From Mycteria americana (Eukaryota > Chordata > Aves > Ciconiiformes > Ciconiidae), in NCBI RefSeq assembly GCF_035582795.1, contig NC_134366.1, forward strand, positions 3,764,828 through 3,828,827: 64,000 nt of DNA. The letters are read 5' to 3'. Below, one piece after another: positions 27,601 through 37,664 of this stretch. Every line of letters starts with the position of its first letter. Within the stretch, counting starts at the first letter, position 1. Below the pieces are notes generated by a model. The model was not told the origin of the DNA. It saw nothing but the letters and a program-made list of their open reading frames with translations, and ran no database searches. A program made the position numbers and the translations under genes.

Positions 27601-29766
27601 AAAAGTATTTTTGGTTATACCACATAACCTTTTCTTCTCATATGTTTTTGTCAGAGTCCAATACTCTCTGACCAGGTTCTTTTAGCTATTCCACATGAGG
27701 AGAATTTAGTGTTTTAATACCAAATTTACTTATTTGAAGATATTTGACGTTATGTGGGATTTTAATTTGGAAAAGTGATACAGCAATGTAGTGAAATCAC
27801 AACACAAGCACACTATAGCAATTGCAATGTACAGTTGAATCACAACACAAATATGATTCCCATTACCAGCTTAGATGTTCACTGTCACGATGCTGGGTGT
27901 CCTCAGTTGCCGGAAAGGAATACATGGGTTGAAGCCAGGTCAAACCTGTTTTTCTTCGAAGTTCATTTTGCTGGTTGTTTGATTTTTATACTCTATGTTG
28001 GGCTGAACCACATATACGCTTCCCTCATGTTGGTCTAGCTGGCTTAAGGTAGGTAGTACTTTCTATTGATTGTTTTAGAGAAGGCCATTTACATTTACTC
28101 AACTGATTCAGCCGTTTATCTACAGCAAAGACCACCCTCCAGTCCCCTTAGTGTTGGGATAAGTTCAGCATCCTCTAGGATAGCTGTGGTCACTTCCTAC
28201 ATTCCTTTCTGAGCATCTTGAGCACATCATCCTTGCCTGTCTTCTCTGAGCCGCCTTCCATTGTAGGGATTCACTGGTCGGCCACAGTTTTTTGCTTTTC
28301 CAATCCCAGTAGTAAATTTGAATTATATTTTCTCTATAACCCTGAAAAAAGTTTTTGTGTCCCTTTGAAATGCTGAAAGGAGCAATGCTGCATCTTTTGG
28401 GTAGGCCTTTATTTAGGAAGGCATTCCTGATTTAGAACCTTAGTTTGAAGTACACATTTAAGTGCTTTGCTGCATTTAACCTATGTTGTGTTTATGCTGA
28501 GGATCAAAGTGCTTTACAAAAGCTGTTTCAGTGTGTGCCACACGCAAACTTTATCACAGGCGTTCAGGAAGCAACCTAAGATTATGACAACCATAATCTT
28601 AAGCGAAACACAATGACAAGATAAACATCAACATAATCCTTTTCAACTGTCCCTATCACCTATTGTTTTGGCAACTTAAATATTTTGGATGAATTTTTTT
28701 TCTTCTCTACATAGGTAGGCACACACATATTACTGCATTTAGCCCTGAAATGCAAACTCATCATGTTTTCATTTTGCTGAAAGGAGATTAAAATAAAAGT
28801 CTGTCCTATATATTTACAGTATCTTCATGGATATACATAGAACTTAACAGATTCCTTAGTATTTATTCACTCTTTCCTGAGATTTACTCAGTGTGCTACC
28901 AAGTGAAAATAGTTGCTTGTTCTACTAAAACTCCATTTTGTGATTAAATCTACAGGCCACTCTGCGAGTCACTCAAGACTCACCTTGAATGTGAGTGATA
29001 GGAAGGAGCTCTCTGCAGTCCAGCTTTCCAAGTTGCCTCTGGAATCGCAGATAGAGGAGCTGAGCACAAGGTACGGTTTCCCTTCCTCCATGTTGTGTTA
29101 CTCGCAATAGTTAAAATTCATTGCTGTCCTTTTAGCAGTGACATTACCTGCACCCGCTCCTCAGAAGCTAAAACCTAGCAAACTCTGTAGAAATCACAGA
29201 TCCTCTGGTTTGAGCTTGTCTATGTCATTCTTACACAAATTTCTTAACATTTCTGGGTATCTGTATAATTACTAAGTTAATGAAAATGTTAAGCAACACA
29301 AAACATGTGCAAGGAAGACACCTTTTTTTTCTTTTTCTTTCTTTATGCATTGATTGCAAGCTTATTAGTGAAAATAAAATTATAACCTTTAACAAAACAG
29401 ATCTGAAAAGTATCTTGGTCATCTAATACTCTTTTCTATCTCAAAGACGGAATGAACAAGTGTTAAGTCTGCTCTTTCTCACGCCTGTCATAAAATTACC
29501 AGAGAGCATACGTTTTAGTGTTTTCTCCCCCAGAGCTGAAGCACTGTTCTAATTTGCTTTGAAGCTCCACAGCTCACATGAAACTTTTCCTTTTGTTTCC
29601 TCATAGGCTTGTGATCCAGCTGGATGAGAACGAAGCTCTGAAGGCCGCTTTGGAGACTACTGTGAGAAAGAAAGAGGAAGACTTTAAACTGTATCAAGAC
29701 ACAATGGACCAAGTGAAGGATATCTTTTTACAGGCCATTCGGCAGCAGAAACAAGAGAAGAGTTAA
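505..29766 (+). CDS. CCDC13: CCDC13, coiled-coil domain-containing protein 13 (5'-partial gene)
   Basis: Coiled-coil protein known from human cells as a centriolar-satellite component needed for ciliogenesis and genome stability. The coding parts I can join are 4182-4330, 6873-7015, 10267-10353, 10629-10745, 11974-12078, 13867-14031, 15543-15719, 17367-17573, 18740-18876, 21211-21294, 22116-22244, 24729-24883, 28956-29070 and 29607-29766, with 505-607 as a possible extra exon. The 14 firm exons keep one frame through every GT/AG junction and give 642 residues before TAA. Human CCDC13 has about 715, so only about 74 N-terminal residues are missing. The product is Glu/Lys/Gln/Leu-rich with heptad-like spacing and no membrane segment. 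Diagnostic blocks matching my memory of the human protein are [44 protein letters not shown] and VTVLQKR. The start codon and promoter lie before the window. HHATL follows on the same strand. Confidence 0.93.
608..4181 (+). other. CCDC13 intron (or introns)
   Basis: AT-moderate intronic sequence with one CR1 fragment (see 2326-2838). An open stretch at 737-1159 has no recognisable protein features. Positions 1-504 are also intronic if the candidate exon at 505 is real. I see no other gene here. Confidence 0.7.
2326..2838 (-). mobile_element. CR1 LINE 3' fragment, antisense
   Basis: On the + strand it begins with the complement of the CR1 3' end (CACAGAATCACAGAATCG, then a GGTTGGAAAAGACCT block). 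Read on the - strand, a frame stays open from 2848 to 2414 and encodes the CR1 ORF2 C-terminal tail: [66 protein letters not shown]. It is strongly 5'-truncated, as usual for CR1. The open frame suggests it is not very old. It is not a host gene. Confidence 0.93.
4182..4330 (+). CDS. CCDC13: CCDC13 coding exon (coiled coil, DFEIK block)
   Basis: Acceptor TTTTTTCACAG and donor GTAAAC. It encodes a coiled-coil segment with [18 protein letters not shown] and IQEDR, almost superimposable on the human ENGRLYKL, DFEIKHL and IEEDR run. The first base completes a codon from an upstream exon, and the last G joins the next exon. It is the first exon here that I assign without doubt; residue numbers in the exon entries below count its first full codon (Leu) as 1. 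Confidence 0.92.
4331..6872 (+). other. CCDC13 intron
   Basis: Unique-looking intronic DNA. I recognise no repeat, RNA gene or exon. Confidence 0.8.
6873..7015 (+). CDS. CCDC13: CCDC13 coding exon (ATKIVEL block)
   Basis: Acceptor TACTTTTCAG and donor GTGAGG. It completes Gly50 and continues to residue 97 with [19 protein letters not shown] and [14 protein letters not shown]. Human CCDC13 has AGVAGD, ATKIVELSKKNR and VKQLTNRIQELERE. It ends on a full codon. Confidence 0.93.
7016..10266 (+). other. CCDC13 intron
   Basis: AT-rich intron with a short T run followed by GT repeats near 7351-7368. I see no gene or recognisable mobile element. Confidence 0.8.
10267..10353 (+). CDS. CCDC13: CCDC13 coding exon (variable linker)
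   Basis: Acceptor TTTTTTCCAG and donor GTACGA, 29 full codons (residues 98-126). It starts LQTAVEKI like human LQTALTRL and then diverges through a Gly-rich linker that is also poorly conserved in other species. It is placed by frame, by splice sites and by its position between two strongly conserved exons. Confidence 0.85.
10629..10745 (+). CDS. CCDC13: CCDC13 coding exon (PEVKALQ block)
   Basis: Acceptor TTCTCTTCAAAG and donor GTACTG, 39 codons (residues 127-165). It encodes [23 protein letters not shown] and MTQK, against human TPEVKALQDRL, LRNQIQSVKQEL and MAQK. Both ends are on codon boundaries. Confidence 0.93.
10746..11973 (+). other. CCDC13 intron with possible ancient repeat
   Basis: Around 11116-11180 there is CAGTCCCATGGAAGTCAATG and then a stretch with AAGCACATGTTTAAAC. 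This resembles the old dispersed sauropsid repeat with 'cccattgaagtcaatggg' and 'cacttaaacatgtgctttaa' motifs that I remember from bird and turtle DNA. No terminal structure is visible. Confidence 0.35.
11974..12078 (+). CDS. CCDC13: CCDC13 coding exon ([14 protein letters not shown])
   Basis: Acceptor CCCTTTTTCATAG and consensus donor GTGAGT, 35 codons (residues 166-200). It contains [12 protein letters not shown] and [14 protein letters not shown], nearly identical to human. This is one of the most conserved parts of the protein. Confidence 0.95.
12329..12372. repeat. (TG)n microsatellite, interrupted
   Basis: Alternating TG for about 18 bases, then CGCACGCATGTGCATG and another short TG run. 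It is a purine-pyrimidine alternating tract in a CCDC13 intron. Confidence 0.9.
13867..14031 (+). CDS. CCDC13: CCDC13 coding exon ([13 protein letters not shown])
   Basis: Acceptor GTCCCCTAG and donor GTAAAA, 55 codons (residues 201-255). It contains [29 protein letters not shown] and a Lys/Glu-rich end, matching human apart from a diverged Ser/Thr-rich middle. Confidence 0.95.
15543..15719 (+). CDS. CCDC13: CCDC13 coding exon ([13 protein letters not shown])
   Basis: Acceptor CATCACTGCAG and donor GTACAG, 59 codons (residues 256-314). It encodes [25 protein letters not shown] and [16 protein letters not shown], against human FEGMRSRNKLL, EMKTLKSQ and [16 protein letters not shown]. Confidence 0.95.
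17367..17573 (+). CDS. CCDC13: CCDC13 coding exon (MVAEREAKV)
   Basis: Acceptor TATTTTATCAG and donor GTAGAC, 69 codons (residues 315-383). It is very Gln-rich, with [26 protein letters not shown] and [20 protein letters not shown]. Human has QLQEILGSLSLQEEK, QLNSEAQRSN and [20 protein letters not shown]. Confidence 0.95.
17574..21210 (+). other. CCDC13 introns flanking exon 18740-18876
   Basis: Two introns (17574-18739 and 18877-21210). Near 18342 the phrase CATCCAATTCCCATTGATAT resembles the same ancient sauropsid repeat family noted at 11116. Nothing else is recognised. Confidence 0.6.
18740..18876 (+). CDS. CCDC13: CCDC13 coding exon (EDPG...VGRIGSAR, divergent linker)
   Basis: Acceptor AACATTAACAG and donor GTAAGA. 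An in-frame TAA ending just upstream at 18736 fixes the start. The frame yields 45 codons plus two bases: a Lys/Ser/Gly/Pro-rich linker with [10 protein letters not shown] and NQVGRIGSA, then Arg shared with the next exon. Human has FLEDPGLT and DHVGRLGSSR at the same point. Phase agrees exactly on both sides. It is easy to miss because another frame is open longer across it. Confidence 0.82.
21211..21294 (+). CDS. CCDC13: CCDC13 coding exon (GHTLVESA)
   Basis: Acceptor TTCTTCCTCTCAG and donor GTATGT. It begins with the last base of Arg429 and continues [20 protein letters not shown], against human [20 protein letters not shown]. It ends two bases into the codon shared with the exon at 22116. 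Confidence 0.93.
21295..24728 (+). other. CCDC13 introns flanking exon 22116-22244
   Basis: Two introns (21295-22115 and 22245-24728). AT-rich unique sequence with short T runs. I see no further gene, RNA or mobile element. Confidence 0.75.
22116..22244 (+). CDS. CCDC13: CCDC13 coding exon (AAEVERDRL)
   Basis: Acceptor CTGCTGCTTTTAG and donor GTAGCG. It covers residues 457-499 with [32 protein letters not shown]; the human counterparts are SDSPEQKG and [20 protein letters not shown]. Confidence 0.94.
24729..24883 (+). CDS. CCDC13: CCDC13 coding exon (RLQEERRR)
   Basis: Acceptor TTTTTTGCCTATCAG and donor GTGAGG. Residues 500-551 include [20 protein letters not shown] and LEKLHMDPG, then a basic tail RSKTG. 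Human has LLESERKLQEERHRTVVLEQ, LEKIRLEPG and RTKTG. Confidence 0.94.
24884..28955 (+). other. CCDC13 longest internal intron
   Basis: Four kilobases of intron carrying the old palindromic element at 25044-25106. Near 28448 the phrase CATTTAAGTGCTTTGCTGCA again resembles the dispersed sauropsid repeat. No exon of human CCDC13 is missing at this point. Confidence 0.7.
25044..25106. repeat. Imperfect palindrome, ancient MITE-like element
   Basis: Left arm GAAATCCTGGCCCCACTTA (25044-25062). The right arm (25088-25106), reverse-complemented, is GAAGTCCTGGTCCCACTTA: 17 of 19 positions match across a 25-base loop. The arm sequence is the 'aaatcctggcccca' motif I associate with an old, highly copied palindromic repeat of birds and turtles. 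The family name is not known to me with certainty. Confidence 0.55.
28956..29070 (+). CDS. CCDC13: CCDC13 coding exon (PLESQIEEL)
   Basis: Acceptor AAATCTACAG and donor GTACGG. It begins inside Gly552. After a diverged Ser-rich stretch it encodes [19 protein letters not shown], against human FAQLSDVPVESQMEELTTR. The preceding intron (24884-28955) is the longest between the 14 firm exons. Confidence 0.93.
29071..29606 (+). other. Last CCDC13 intron
   Basis: Short T/C-rich intron before the terminal exon. Nothing else is seen. Confidence 0.85.
29607..29766 (+). CDS. CCDC13: CCDC13 terminal coding exon with stop TAA
   Basis: Acceptor TTGTTTCCTCATAG. Residues 590-642: [37 protein letters not shown], then TAA at 29764-29766. 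Human ends LAIQVEENEMLKAAL, KEEDFRMY, FLQALRQQK plus a few residues, so the C-terminus is complete. I see no AATAAA in the first few hundred bases after the stop, so the 3' UTR end is unknown. Confidence 0.95.
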
Positions 29767-32700
29767 GCAAGATATTCAGAGTCCTTGGGACTGCAAAGCA
29801 GGGAGAGAGCCCAGGCATCATGCCCATGAATTGAAATGCAGTGGCAGTGTGGTTTTGCAGCCTCGGATCATGTCATTTCTTTAGCAGTCGCAGAAGAGGA
29901 TGAGAAATGGAGATGAAATACAAAAAGAGTGAAGGTTTTGCATGTCAGCAAATTCTGTCTGTAAGAGTTAGCAAGCAGCTGGCTCTCAGACTGCACATGC
30001 CATAAGCTGGTGCAGTTTAGGAAGCTGCAATTCTTCAGTGTGATTTTGGGCAAAACCTCCCTAGTTTCAACAGAATTTTCCTCGAGAGGGCTTGATATTC
30101 AATATGCTACTATCTTTATCAGCTCGTGAAGGAATTTGCTATACAAAAGTTAGGCCAGCCCCCTTCCAAAGTCATGCCAGGAACAAACTGAGTTCTGTTT
30201 TTGTCAGCCCACTGATACCTGTCTGTCTCAGGCTTTCTGTAGTACTTAAGTGCTGAGGGAGTGGATTATCCTGGCCTGTGAATATCTTTAAGTGAACTTT
30301 GCGGGGGGCTCCACTCACCATTCCAACCTGTTCTTTGCTTGAACATATCAGCAACAGAGTTTTCTGAAACTCGGTGGAGTTTCCACTGAAAAGGTAGACT
30401 GGGCAGATTACCCCTGCAATCAGTCAGACCTACCTTGAATTCAGCTCATTCCATATGAAAATTGCCCATCCAGGTTATGAATTCCCTATTTCTGGGTCTC
30501 TGCATTCAACCATCAGGCAGATCTTATTCTTGCTAGGAAGAAACGCTAACAAAACGCAGGCAGGTCCTCACTGCAGTAGTGGTGGGACTTCTGGAGATGC
30601 AGAAAACCCTTGCATCTCTGCCCTTTTCTCTTGCAGCGTGGTGAGAACACCAAGCGCAAGCTAATAAGGCATTAACATGCAGCCTGCCAGCAGCGAGCTA
30701 GCCTTGGGGATTACAAGCAAATGGAGAGCTAGTCATTTTTGTATAGTGCTGCTTTGTTTCTCGGTTGAAAGTCTTGAAAGCTCCTCTTTTTCTGCTTTGC
30801 TTTGTCAGCCTCTTTTTGTGAGTGTGAAGTTTCTCAGACTTTAACCCCAGCCACCACCAGTGCAAAGTGGATTTATGGACCGGCAAGCCGCTGCTCCCTT
30901 CCCCAGAACAGGGATTGCATCCTGACTCCACTTGCGCTGCGATAAGGCAGAGTGAAAAAGAGAGCAGAGCAGGCGTTAACTCCAGGTGCGGTGAGGGTGG
31001 TGTCATCCTTGTCTTTTTGATGCTTAGGTTCAGAGATGTCTCTCTTCAAACAGTTCACGGAGTCCCTGATGGAAGAGGGCACTAATGGAGAAGAAGCTCA
31101 GCGCCTGAGAGTTAACCCTCTCTGTGCTTAAGAGCCCTGCTCTGCTCCCCCAGTGCTGGCCTATAGCTCAGCAAAGCTGTCAGGTGTCTCTCCTGCAAAA
31201 AGCGGGACCAAAACGGTTCATTGCCAGATTCCTCCGGCTCACCCTACCGGTAGCATCAGAGGAAAAGGCATCTTGCAACCTGCAATCCTCTCCTCCCGAC
31301 AACTCGAGGAATCATAAATCCTGGATCGAGAGACAGACACGGTCTCATTCAAGTGAGCTGCGGTTTGTCTCTGTTCAGCTCCATCCTGATGATGATGTAG
31401 CATGGGGTAGAGTGAGCAGACCAAAGAGAAGAAATCAGCCCACTGACAGATATTTTAAGGATCTGCAGTAGTGAGCGGATCCCTTTGAAAAGCTGCCTGA
31501 GCTGTGGCAGAGGTGTGGAGATTTTGCTATGCGGTGGCTGCTAAATTCAGGCTGGTAGCTTGCAGCTGGAGATTCTGATTTCGCTTACGCAGAAGTGTGA
31601 ATCAATAATATTTTCACATAAGGACAGGAGAGGCAATCTGCTGTCCCTTCTAATTCCTTGTCTCCTGTCCCATGATGAAGCAGTGAGGATCACACCACTC
31701 TCCAGCAAAATTCTTCCTGGGGTGGCTATGAATCAACCCATGCAATGCAGATAAGAAACTGGGAGTGCTATATGTTACAGAACACATACGGCTCGCTAGC
31801 ACATGGTGCAAACCGCTTCTCAAATGCTGCAACACTCATTTCTTTAAACATATGCTTGTTTGGGGTTGCACAGAAGCATCTTCTCTCTTTTTTTTTTTTT
31901 TTTCTCTGCACAAACACACACAGAGCACCACCGGACGCCTTGACAAAGAAGGAACTAAGTCACTATAAAATAGTTTATTTAGAGAGCCCATACCTGTAAG
32001 TAACTGTTTCTCATGGAAATGTGTAATCTGTCTCCTGTCACAGAGCAGTGGGGGGGTCTGAACACAGGCCAAATTGTCCAGGTCTTCTCAGTTTTCACCT
32101 TAGTTTTGAAATAAATTCCCTCTGCACTTCCGCAGAGTGACCTGCCTTTGAATTCTCCCTGTACAGACTCTTGCAGCAGCTGCTTCCCAGTTTTCAAGGT
32201 ATGAGACCGATTTTCTTGCAGTCCATGTCATTTTGTTGCTGAGCGTAAAAAAAACCCTGACAGATCTGGGAAGCAGCGGCCCTAGTTCAGCTGGCTGCAG
32301 CAGCCCCAGGTCCCCATAACCCATCACTCAGAGAATAAAAACAGTGAAAATATTTTTCTCACTGCCTGCAAAAACCCATACCACTGGTCCTCAGCCACAG
32401 AATCTCTCCAGCACGCTGGATGTGCTGTTTGAGCTACACCACTTCTTTTAGGGATGTAGCTGGGCTTGATCTGAAGCCTCCACACCCCCCTGCTTTCCTT
32501 GGAAGTTTGTCCTCATGGATAATTACCAGCCCGTTAAAATCCCGTGCTTCAATTCTCATTTGAATTTCTCTGGCTTCAGTTCGCAGCCAGTCATCGTTAC
32601 GCCTTTCTTTGCTAGATAAAAGCGGTGTGAGTACCCAGCATTTCCTCGCTGGGACAGCCTTCATCCAGCGTAAAGTCACGTCATGGGCTGCTTTTTGAGA

Positions 32701-34750
32701 AGCTCTGCGTTTTTTCAGCCTCTCATGTAGCTAATGGTGGTGACAAGCGAGCGGTGACAAGGCTCGGCATCGCTGGCACCGGCTGGTGGGAACAGTTAAG
32801 CTATGAAGAACAGTGTAGGGTTAATTTTGCTGCAATTATTTGAGGCTATGGACACTCTGTTAGGATTTGGCCAGCTTTTAGCCAATGTTTGCTAAGAATA
32901 TGAGTCCTCCAAGCACTTGGGCTGAGCCAAAGGTTGTCTCCTACCCTGGAGCTGGGCAGAGCACTTCCACGAGGCAGTCATAAAGTGCCTGACGGATGCA
33001 TCTGATTTTAAAAGTACAACCGAAGTGCTGGGAATAAATGACCTTTGCTCAATTGTCATCGTATCCTTTCAGCCTGTTGCGAGGCGTCTACCTGTGAAGA
33101 GCAGGCATCGCAAGAGTGCAGCTTTCCAAACTGGCCGTAACATGAATTAAGTTGCATTAGTGTGGTTAAATATAGACGGTATCGACACAGGCCAGCTCTC
33201 CCTGCCCTGGGCTCTGCTCGGCCAAGTGGCAGAGGATCAGCCAGCAGGTCAAAGCCAATCCCACTGCAACGGCTTCAATTTAGAGCCGTAGACCGGGGCT
33301 GTGGGTGGCTCGTGCCCTCCCCGAGGCTCTAACGCAGGATGGAAGTGTGAGGAGGAGACAGATTTCAGTCCTTCACGTGGGTGAAGCGGGGAGGAAGCTG
33401 GTGGCAAAGGGCAACGAAGTAGGAAACTGCTTTGCCAAGCCCTCCTGCAGCCGCAGCCAGCAGCTGCTACTGCCCTGCAAGCCGCAGGGCTCTCGCCCCG
33501 TGCACGACAAAAGGAATGAGGTTCAGCTTTAAATGGAAAAATACCCTAGCAGAGCCCCTGTGCTCTAAATTAAGCCCCGACTGAGCCAAGAGGGGTATTG
33601 GGTTTCTCCCCTCATCCTCTCCCCTCCGAGCCCAGCTCCGAGCCGGCTGCTCCCGCGGGACAGGGCGGCCTCGCTCAACAAATGCCACCTCAATCCCCAC
33701 GCGTCTCCGCTTACAGCTCCAAACCCATCTGCAGGCAGGGGGTGAAGCCCTGGGCCTTAGAGCAGCTCGTTCGCCAGCGAGAATAGTTATCTGTGGGGCG
33801 CAGCGTGGCAGCGAGGGGGGGGGTCATCCCACCACGTCGTTGACCTAATTGGGGCATTTTCTCAGGAACGGGAGAGGATTGTGAGGAGAGGAGCTGAAGG
33901 CAGTGAGCTTTGACCTGACGCTGGGTTGTCCCTGCCAGATGGTGGGACCCTTCTTCAGAGTCCTTCCCCAGGGCAGCAGCACGTCCTGGGACCTTTGATG
34001 GGGTTGGTGTGTGACATGGGGGACAGGCAGAGCAATTCTGGGTGCTGAGAGGGGTCCTGGGGGCCACCCTGGATGGATCGTGGATGGATGGATGGATGGG
34101 GCACACATCCCCCTCTCCTGAGCTGTCCTCCTAGCAGGGAGGTGCCTGCTGAGGTCCTGGTGGAGTTGGCATGTTCCCAGCGACACGTTTGCATGGGGAA
34201 CGCCACGGGGCAACCTAAGGCAGTAGAAAACAACCCGCGTGGGTTATTCTAACCCTCTCTCCTTCCAGTTCACCCCCCAAAGAGCTGCTCCAGCAGCAGA
34301 GAGACAGCAGCATAAGGCAGGAGCAAGCAGCCAGGAGAAGGCTCCTTTGGTGTCCCCATCAAACATCTCCAGTTTGTGCCGTGCCTTGCTGGGATGGAGC
34401 TGAGAGCTTTTCGTTGAACCCCACCACCTTCCCCACTTACTTTCTCAGACACTAAAGAGGGGCCCTGGTCTCAGCTCGTGTGCCACAACTTCCAGCAACC
34501 CACCAGATGTTTGAAAAAACTATCAATAAAATCAGCTCGAAGCCATAAACAGCCCTTCATCATAAAGCAGCAGCGCTGGGGCAATAAAACACAGGGGCGT
34601 CCCCTGGGCCGAGGAAGGCACGCTGGTCACATTAAAAATAAATCTTATTATATTAGAAATCAAGAGCAGGGGTTTTTTTCTAATTTTTTTATAATACCTA
34701 TAAATTAAAGCTAAATGATTTTTATCACCACAGTTCTCAGAGCCTCATGA
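29767..34750. other. CCDC13 3' UTR and intergenic DNA
   Basis: The CCDC13 3' UTR starts here but its end is undetermined. AATAAA hexamers occur at 32110-32115, 32334-32339, 34525-34530 and 34583-34588, and none is close to the stop. There is a 16-base T run at 31888-31903 and a (GGAT)n run at 34071-34099. Sequence becomes more GC-rich after about 33.2 kb. No protein gene is recognised. Confidence 0.65.
34071..34099. repeat. (GGAT)n tetranucleotide repeat
   Basis: GGATGGATC, then GTGGATGGATGGATGGATGGG: two short interrupted runs of the GGAT unit in intergenic sequence. Confidence 0.85.
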
Positions 34751-37580
34751 AAAAACACTGCCCAGCCCTCCACCTATGTTGCACTTTCAATCCAGCAAGC
34801 TCACAAATTACTCGGGATTAAAAACAAAAATAAAGAAAATAAAAATCTGTCATCGGCCCAAAGCTCTCCAGGATGCCAGTGCCCAGGGAGAGGAGCACCA
34901 TGGGGCCGTGACCCTCCTGCCCGCCGGGACACACTCGCTGGAGCCCTCCCCGGCATCCCTCGCATCCCCGAAAGCGAGATCCCCATCGCCTCCAGCCCCG
35001 TGGGCACACAATGGGGCCCCTTGTGCCTCCAACGCAGCAGACGCTTGGAGAGAAGGACTTGGGGGCTGGTTTTGGTTTCTGCAATGGTTCAGGATGGGGG
35101 GTGAGTGGGTTTGGGAGCCCGGGAGGGTGACGGGGACCGGTCGGTCCCCCGGTGCCCCTTTGCTCGTTGCCTTCCTATACCACCCCGCCAGTGCAGCGAG
35201 CCGATGTCCGTCTGCACCCGCTGCCGGGGGGGACGGACACGATCTTCCCTCCTGCTGAGGCTCCTCGAGGTATGGCCGTGGCTGGCCATAAACCCCTGCC
35301 CTCCGCAGGCGCACGGAGCACGATGAATTGTGTCGCTGCGCTTATCTGCACCCATCTCTTAATTACTTCGCCCCTAAGCACCCAGTCAATTATGCCAAGG
35401 TCTGAAGAGCCAAAGTCCCTGGGCAGGGACCGAGCTGCGGCAGCAGGACGAACGCTGGGGCTCCAGGGCATCCGAGGGGCAGGCAGCTGAATCCTGCCCT
35501 GGCTACTGCAAATTAAAGCGGCTCGTTAGGTGCTGAAAGTGTTGGCCATATAGCCATCGCCAAGGCTCTCTGTGGAGAGCCTCTCTCTCTGCACACCAAG
35601 TTAAAAATGCTGCTAAAAAGCCTTTTTGTTCGCGGCCAGTGCGACAGCAAAGCTGGGCTGACCCGAAGGGTGCCCATCCTGGAGATCCTCCCTCCTAAGC
35701 CCAGAACGTGGCAGACAACCCACAGAGGTATTTATAAAATCCAGGGTTGTCTGCCTTGGTTCTCTCCCCTGACCCTACCGGCAGCCCGGGAGATGCTCAG
35801 GGACGTCGGCCCCAGCGTGAGCTCTCCCCAAATCTCATAGGGGTTTGGTAGAAAGAGCTTGGCGCAGGACACGGAGACGGGCCTGACGCTGCGTTGACTT
35901 GTTCTTGGCTGACTTGTATTTGCATCCCCCCTAATAACGGAGACCACAACCCAACCCAGCCCCTTCCTATCCCCTGTTTTGGTTGCAGATGCCGAAAACT
36001 GAGAAGGAGACCCCGAAGATGGTTTGTAGAGATGTTGCAACCTCCGAGCCCCGCGCTGATTTAAACGCTGCCCCAGCCGCGGGGGAATTGCACCTTTTGG
36101 CTCCGTGCCTCAGTTTCCCCATCCCCATGCAATGATAGCTACCTTCCCCTCCGGCACAAAGGGATGGGGGCTACCTCCTCCCTTGCAGGGCTCAAAGTGG
36201 GGCATCGAAACACCCCTGGGAGGGAACCGGTCTCTGCGTGGGGGCTGCTGTGCCCCGGGGCTCCCGTGGCCACCCCCGGGCCGTGGTCCCTGGCCCAGGG
36301 TGAGCTTTGGCAGCCAGCACGGGTCCTCTCCAGCAGCTGCCGTGACAGACAGCTCCTGAACCAGCCCCCCTCTGCAGTGCTGCTCTAAAATAAAAATACC
36401 TCCCGCCTGCTCCACTCCACTCCCGGCCAAACTTCCTCCGGGGGCAAGGTGGGGGACGGCAGCCCAAAAATACACCCGGCCGCTCCCCCCAAGCCGGGCT
36501 GAGAGATGCTGTAGGGCAGGCCAGCGGTCCCCAAAAACCCTCCGTCGCTCCCCCCCGCCCCCCACTTTCCCCCCTCCTGCCGTCCCCCCGTCGCGGTGCC
36601 GGACGCTGGATCCCCGCACCCTCGCCCTCCTCCACCCGCAGCCCCGGGGCTCAAGGTCAGTAGTGGGGAGCAACGCGGGGATGGGGGGGGGGGTGGTGGC
36701 ATGCCGGGGGTGGTGACATGCTGCTCCCGCAGCTCCAGGGCTTTTTGTCACCTCTGCCTGCTCCCACCGCCCGGCCGGGGTCCGGGGGTAGCGGAGGGGA
36801 GCGGGGGGGATGAGGATGCTGCTGCCCCGCGGCGGCTCGGAACTGGGCGGGGGGGGGGGGGGCTGTGTTGGGGGTCCCCCGATGCACCTAACTCGGCAGC
36901 CCAGGAGCAATCAGAGCCAAAATTGTCCGAGGGGTCCTTCGCCAGCACCCCTCGCCCACCGCGGGGTCCCCAGCGGCAACCGGGGGCCGTTAACCCCCTC
37001 CCGCCCGGCTCATTTGCGGGGTGGCCTTGCCCCCCCCCAAAAAAAAAAAAAACAACCCACAACAAAAAAATCCTTGAAATGCGTGGAAAGGAGGAAAAAA
37101 AAAAAAAAAAGCTGTTGAAAGCCACCTCCGGCAGTGCCCTCCCGCCGCAGGGGGACCGCAGGGTGGTGGCAGCGCGCCCGCCCGCAGCGGCCCCGCACGG
37201 GGAGCGACCCCCGCACCCCCCGGGGCTGTGCCCGGCCCGGGAGCGGGCCCTCCCCGCCGGGAAAAGCGTTTCCTCCAGAGCTGGGGAAGATGGGGGTCAC
37301 CCCACATCGCTGCCAACGACACCCCCCCCCCCCCCAGCTCTTCAAAAAATTCAGTGCTTCAAAAAAAAAAAAATTAATTAAGAAAAAAACCAAGAAATTC
37401 AATGAGCACCCACGGCAAAAGCTTCGCGATGCAGCTGCGAAAGCGGAGGGTGACCGGCTCGCCTTTTACTGCTGCCTAAAAGCAAGAGTTTCGCTCCTTA
37501 TTCCCTTCAAAGCCCCCCGCGCCGTCGCAGGGGCTGCGCCCCGCCGCTCGTGGGGCCCCCCCACCCGCGGGGGATGTTCG

Positions 37581-37664
37581 CGGGTGGGTGGCAGTGCCGG
37601 GGGTGGGTGGCAGTGCCGGAGGAGGGTGGCAGTGCCGGAGGAGGGTGGCAGTGCCGGAGGAAGG
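37581..37664. repeat. 19-bp minisatellite, about four copies
   Basis: The core GCAGTGCCGG starts at 37591, 37610, 37629 and 37648, giving an exact 19-base period. The unit is roughly GCAGTGCCGGAGGAGGGTG, with a GGGGTGGGTG variant in the first copies. It is GC-rich and strand-asymmetric, with G on the + strand. Confidence 0.92.

Noticed and set aside
34776-35258. 160-codon open stretch upstream of HHATL
   Set aside because: Low-complexity Ser/Pro/Ala translation in GC-rich DNA with overlapping open frames on the other strand.
36110-36910. Long open stretch on the - strand (about 266 codons) and several overlapping ones at 36.2-37.8 kb
   Set aside because: Pro/Gly/Arg/Ser-rich low-complexity translations in many frames at once, caused by scarcity of stop codons in GC-rich DNA. 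No domain or family resemblance.
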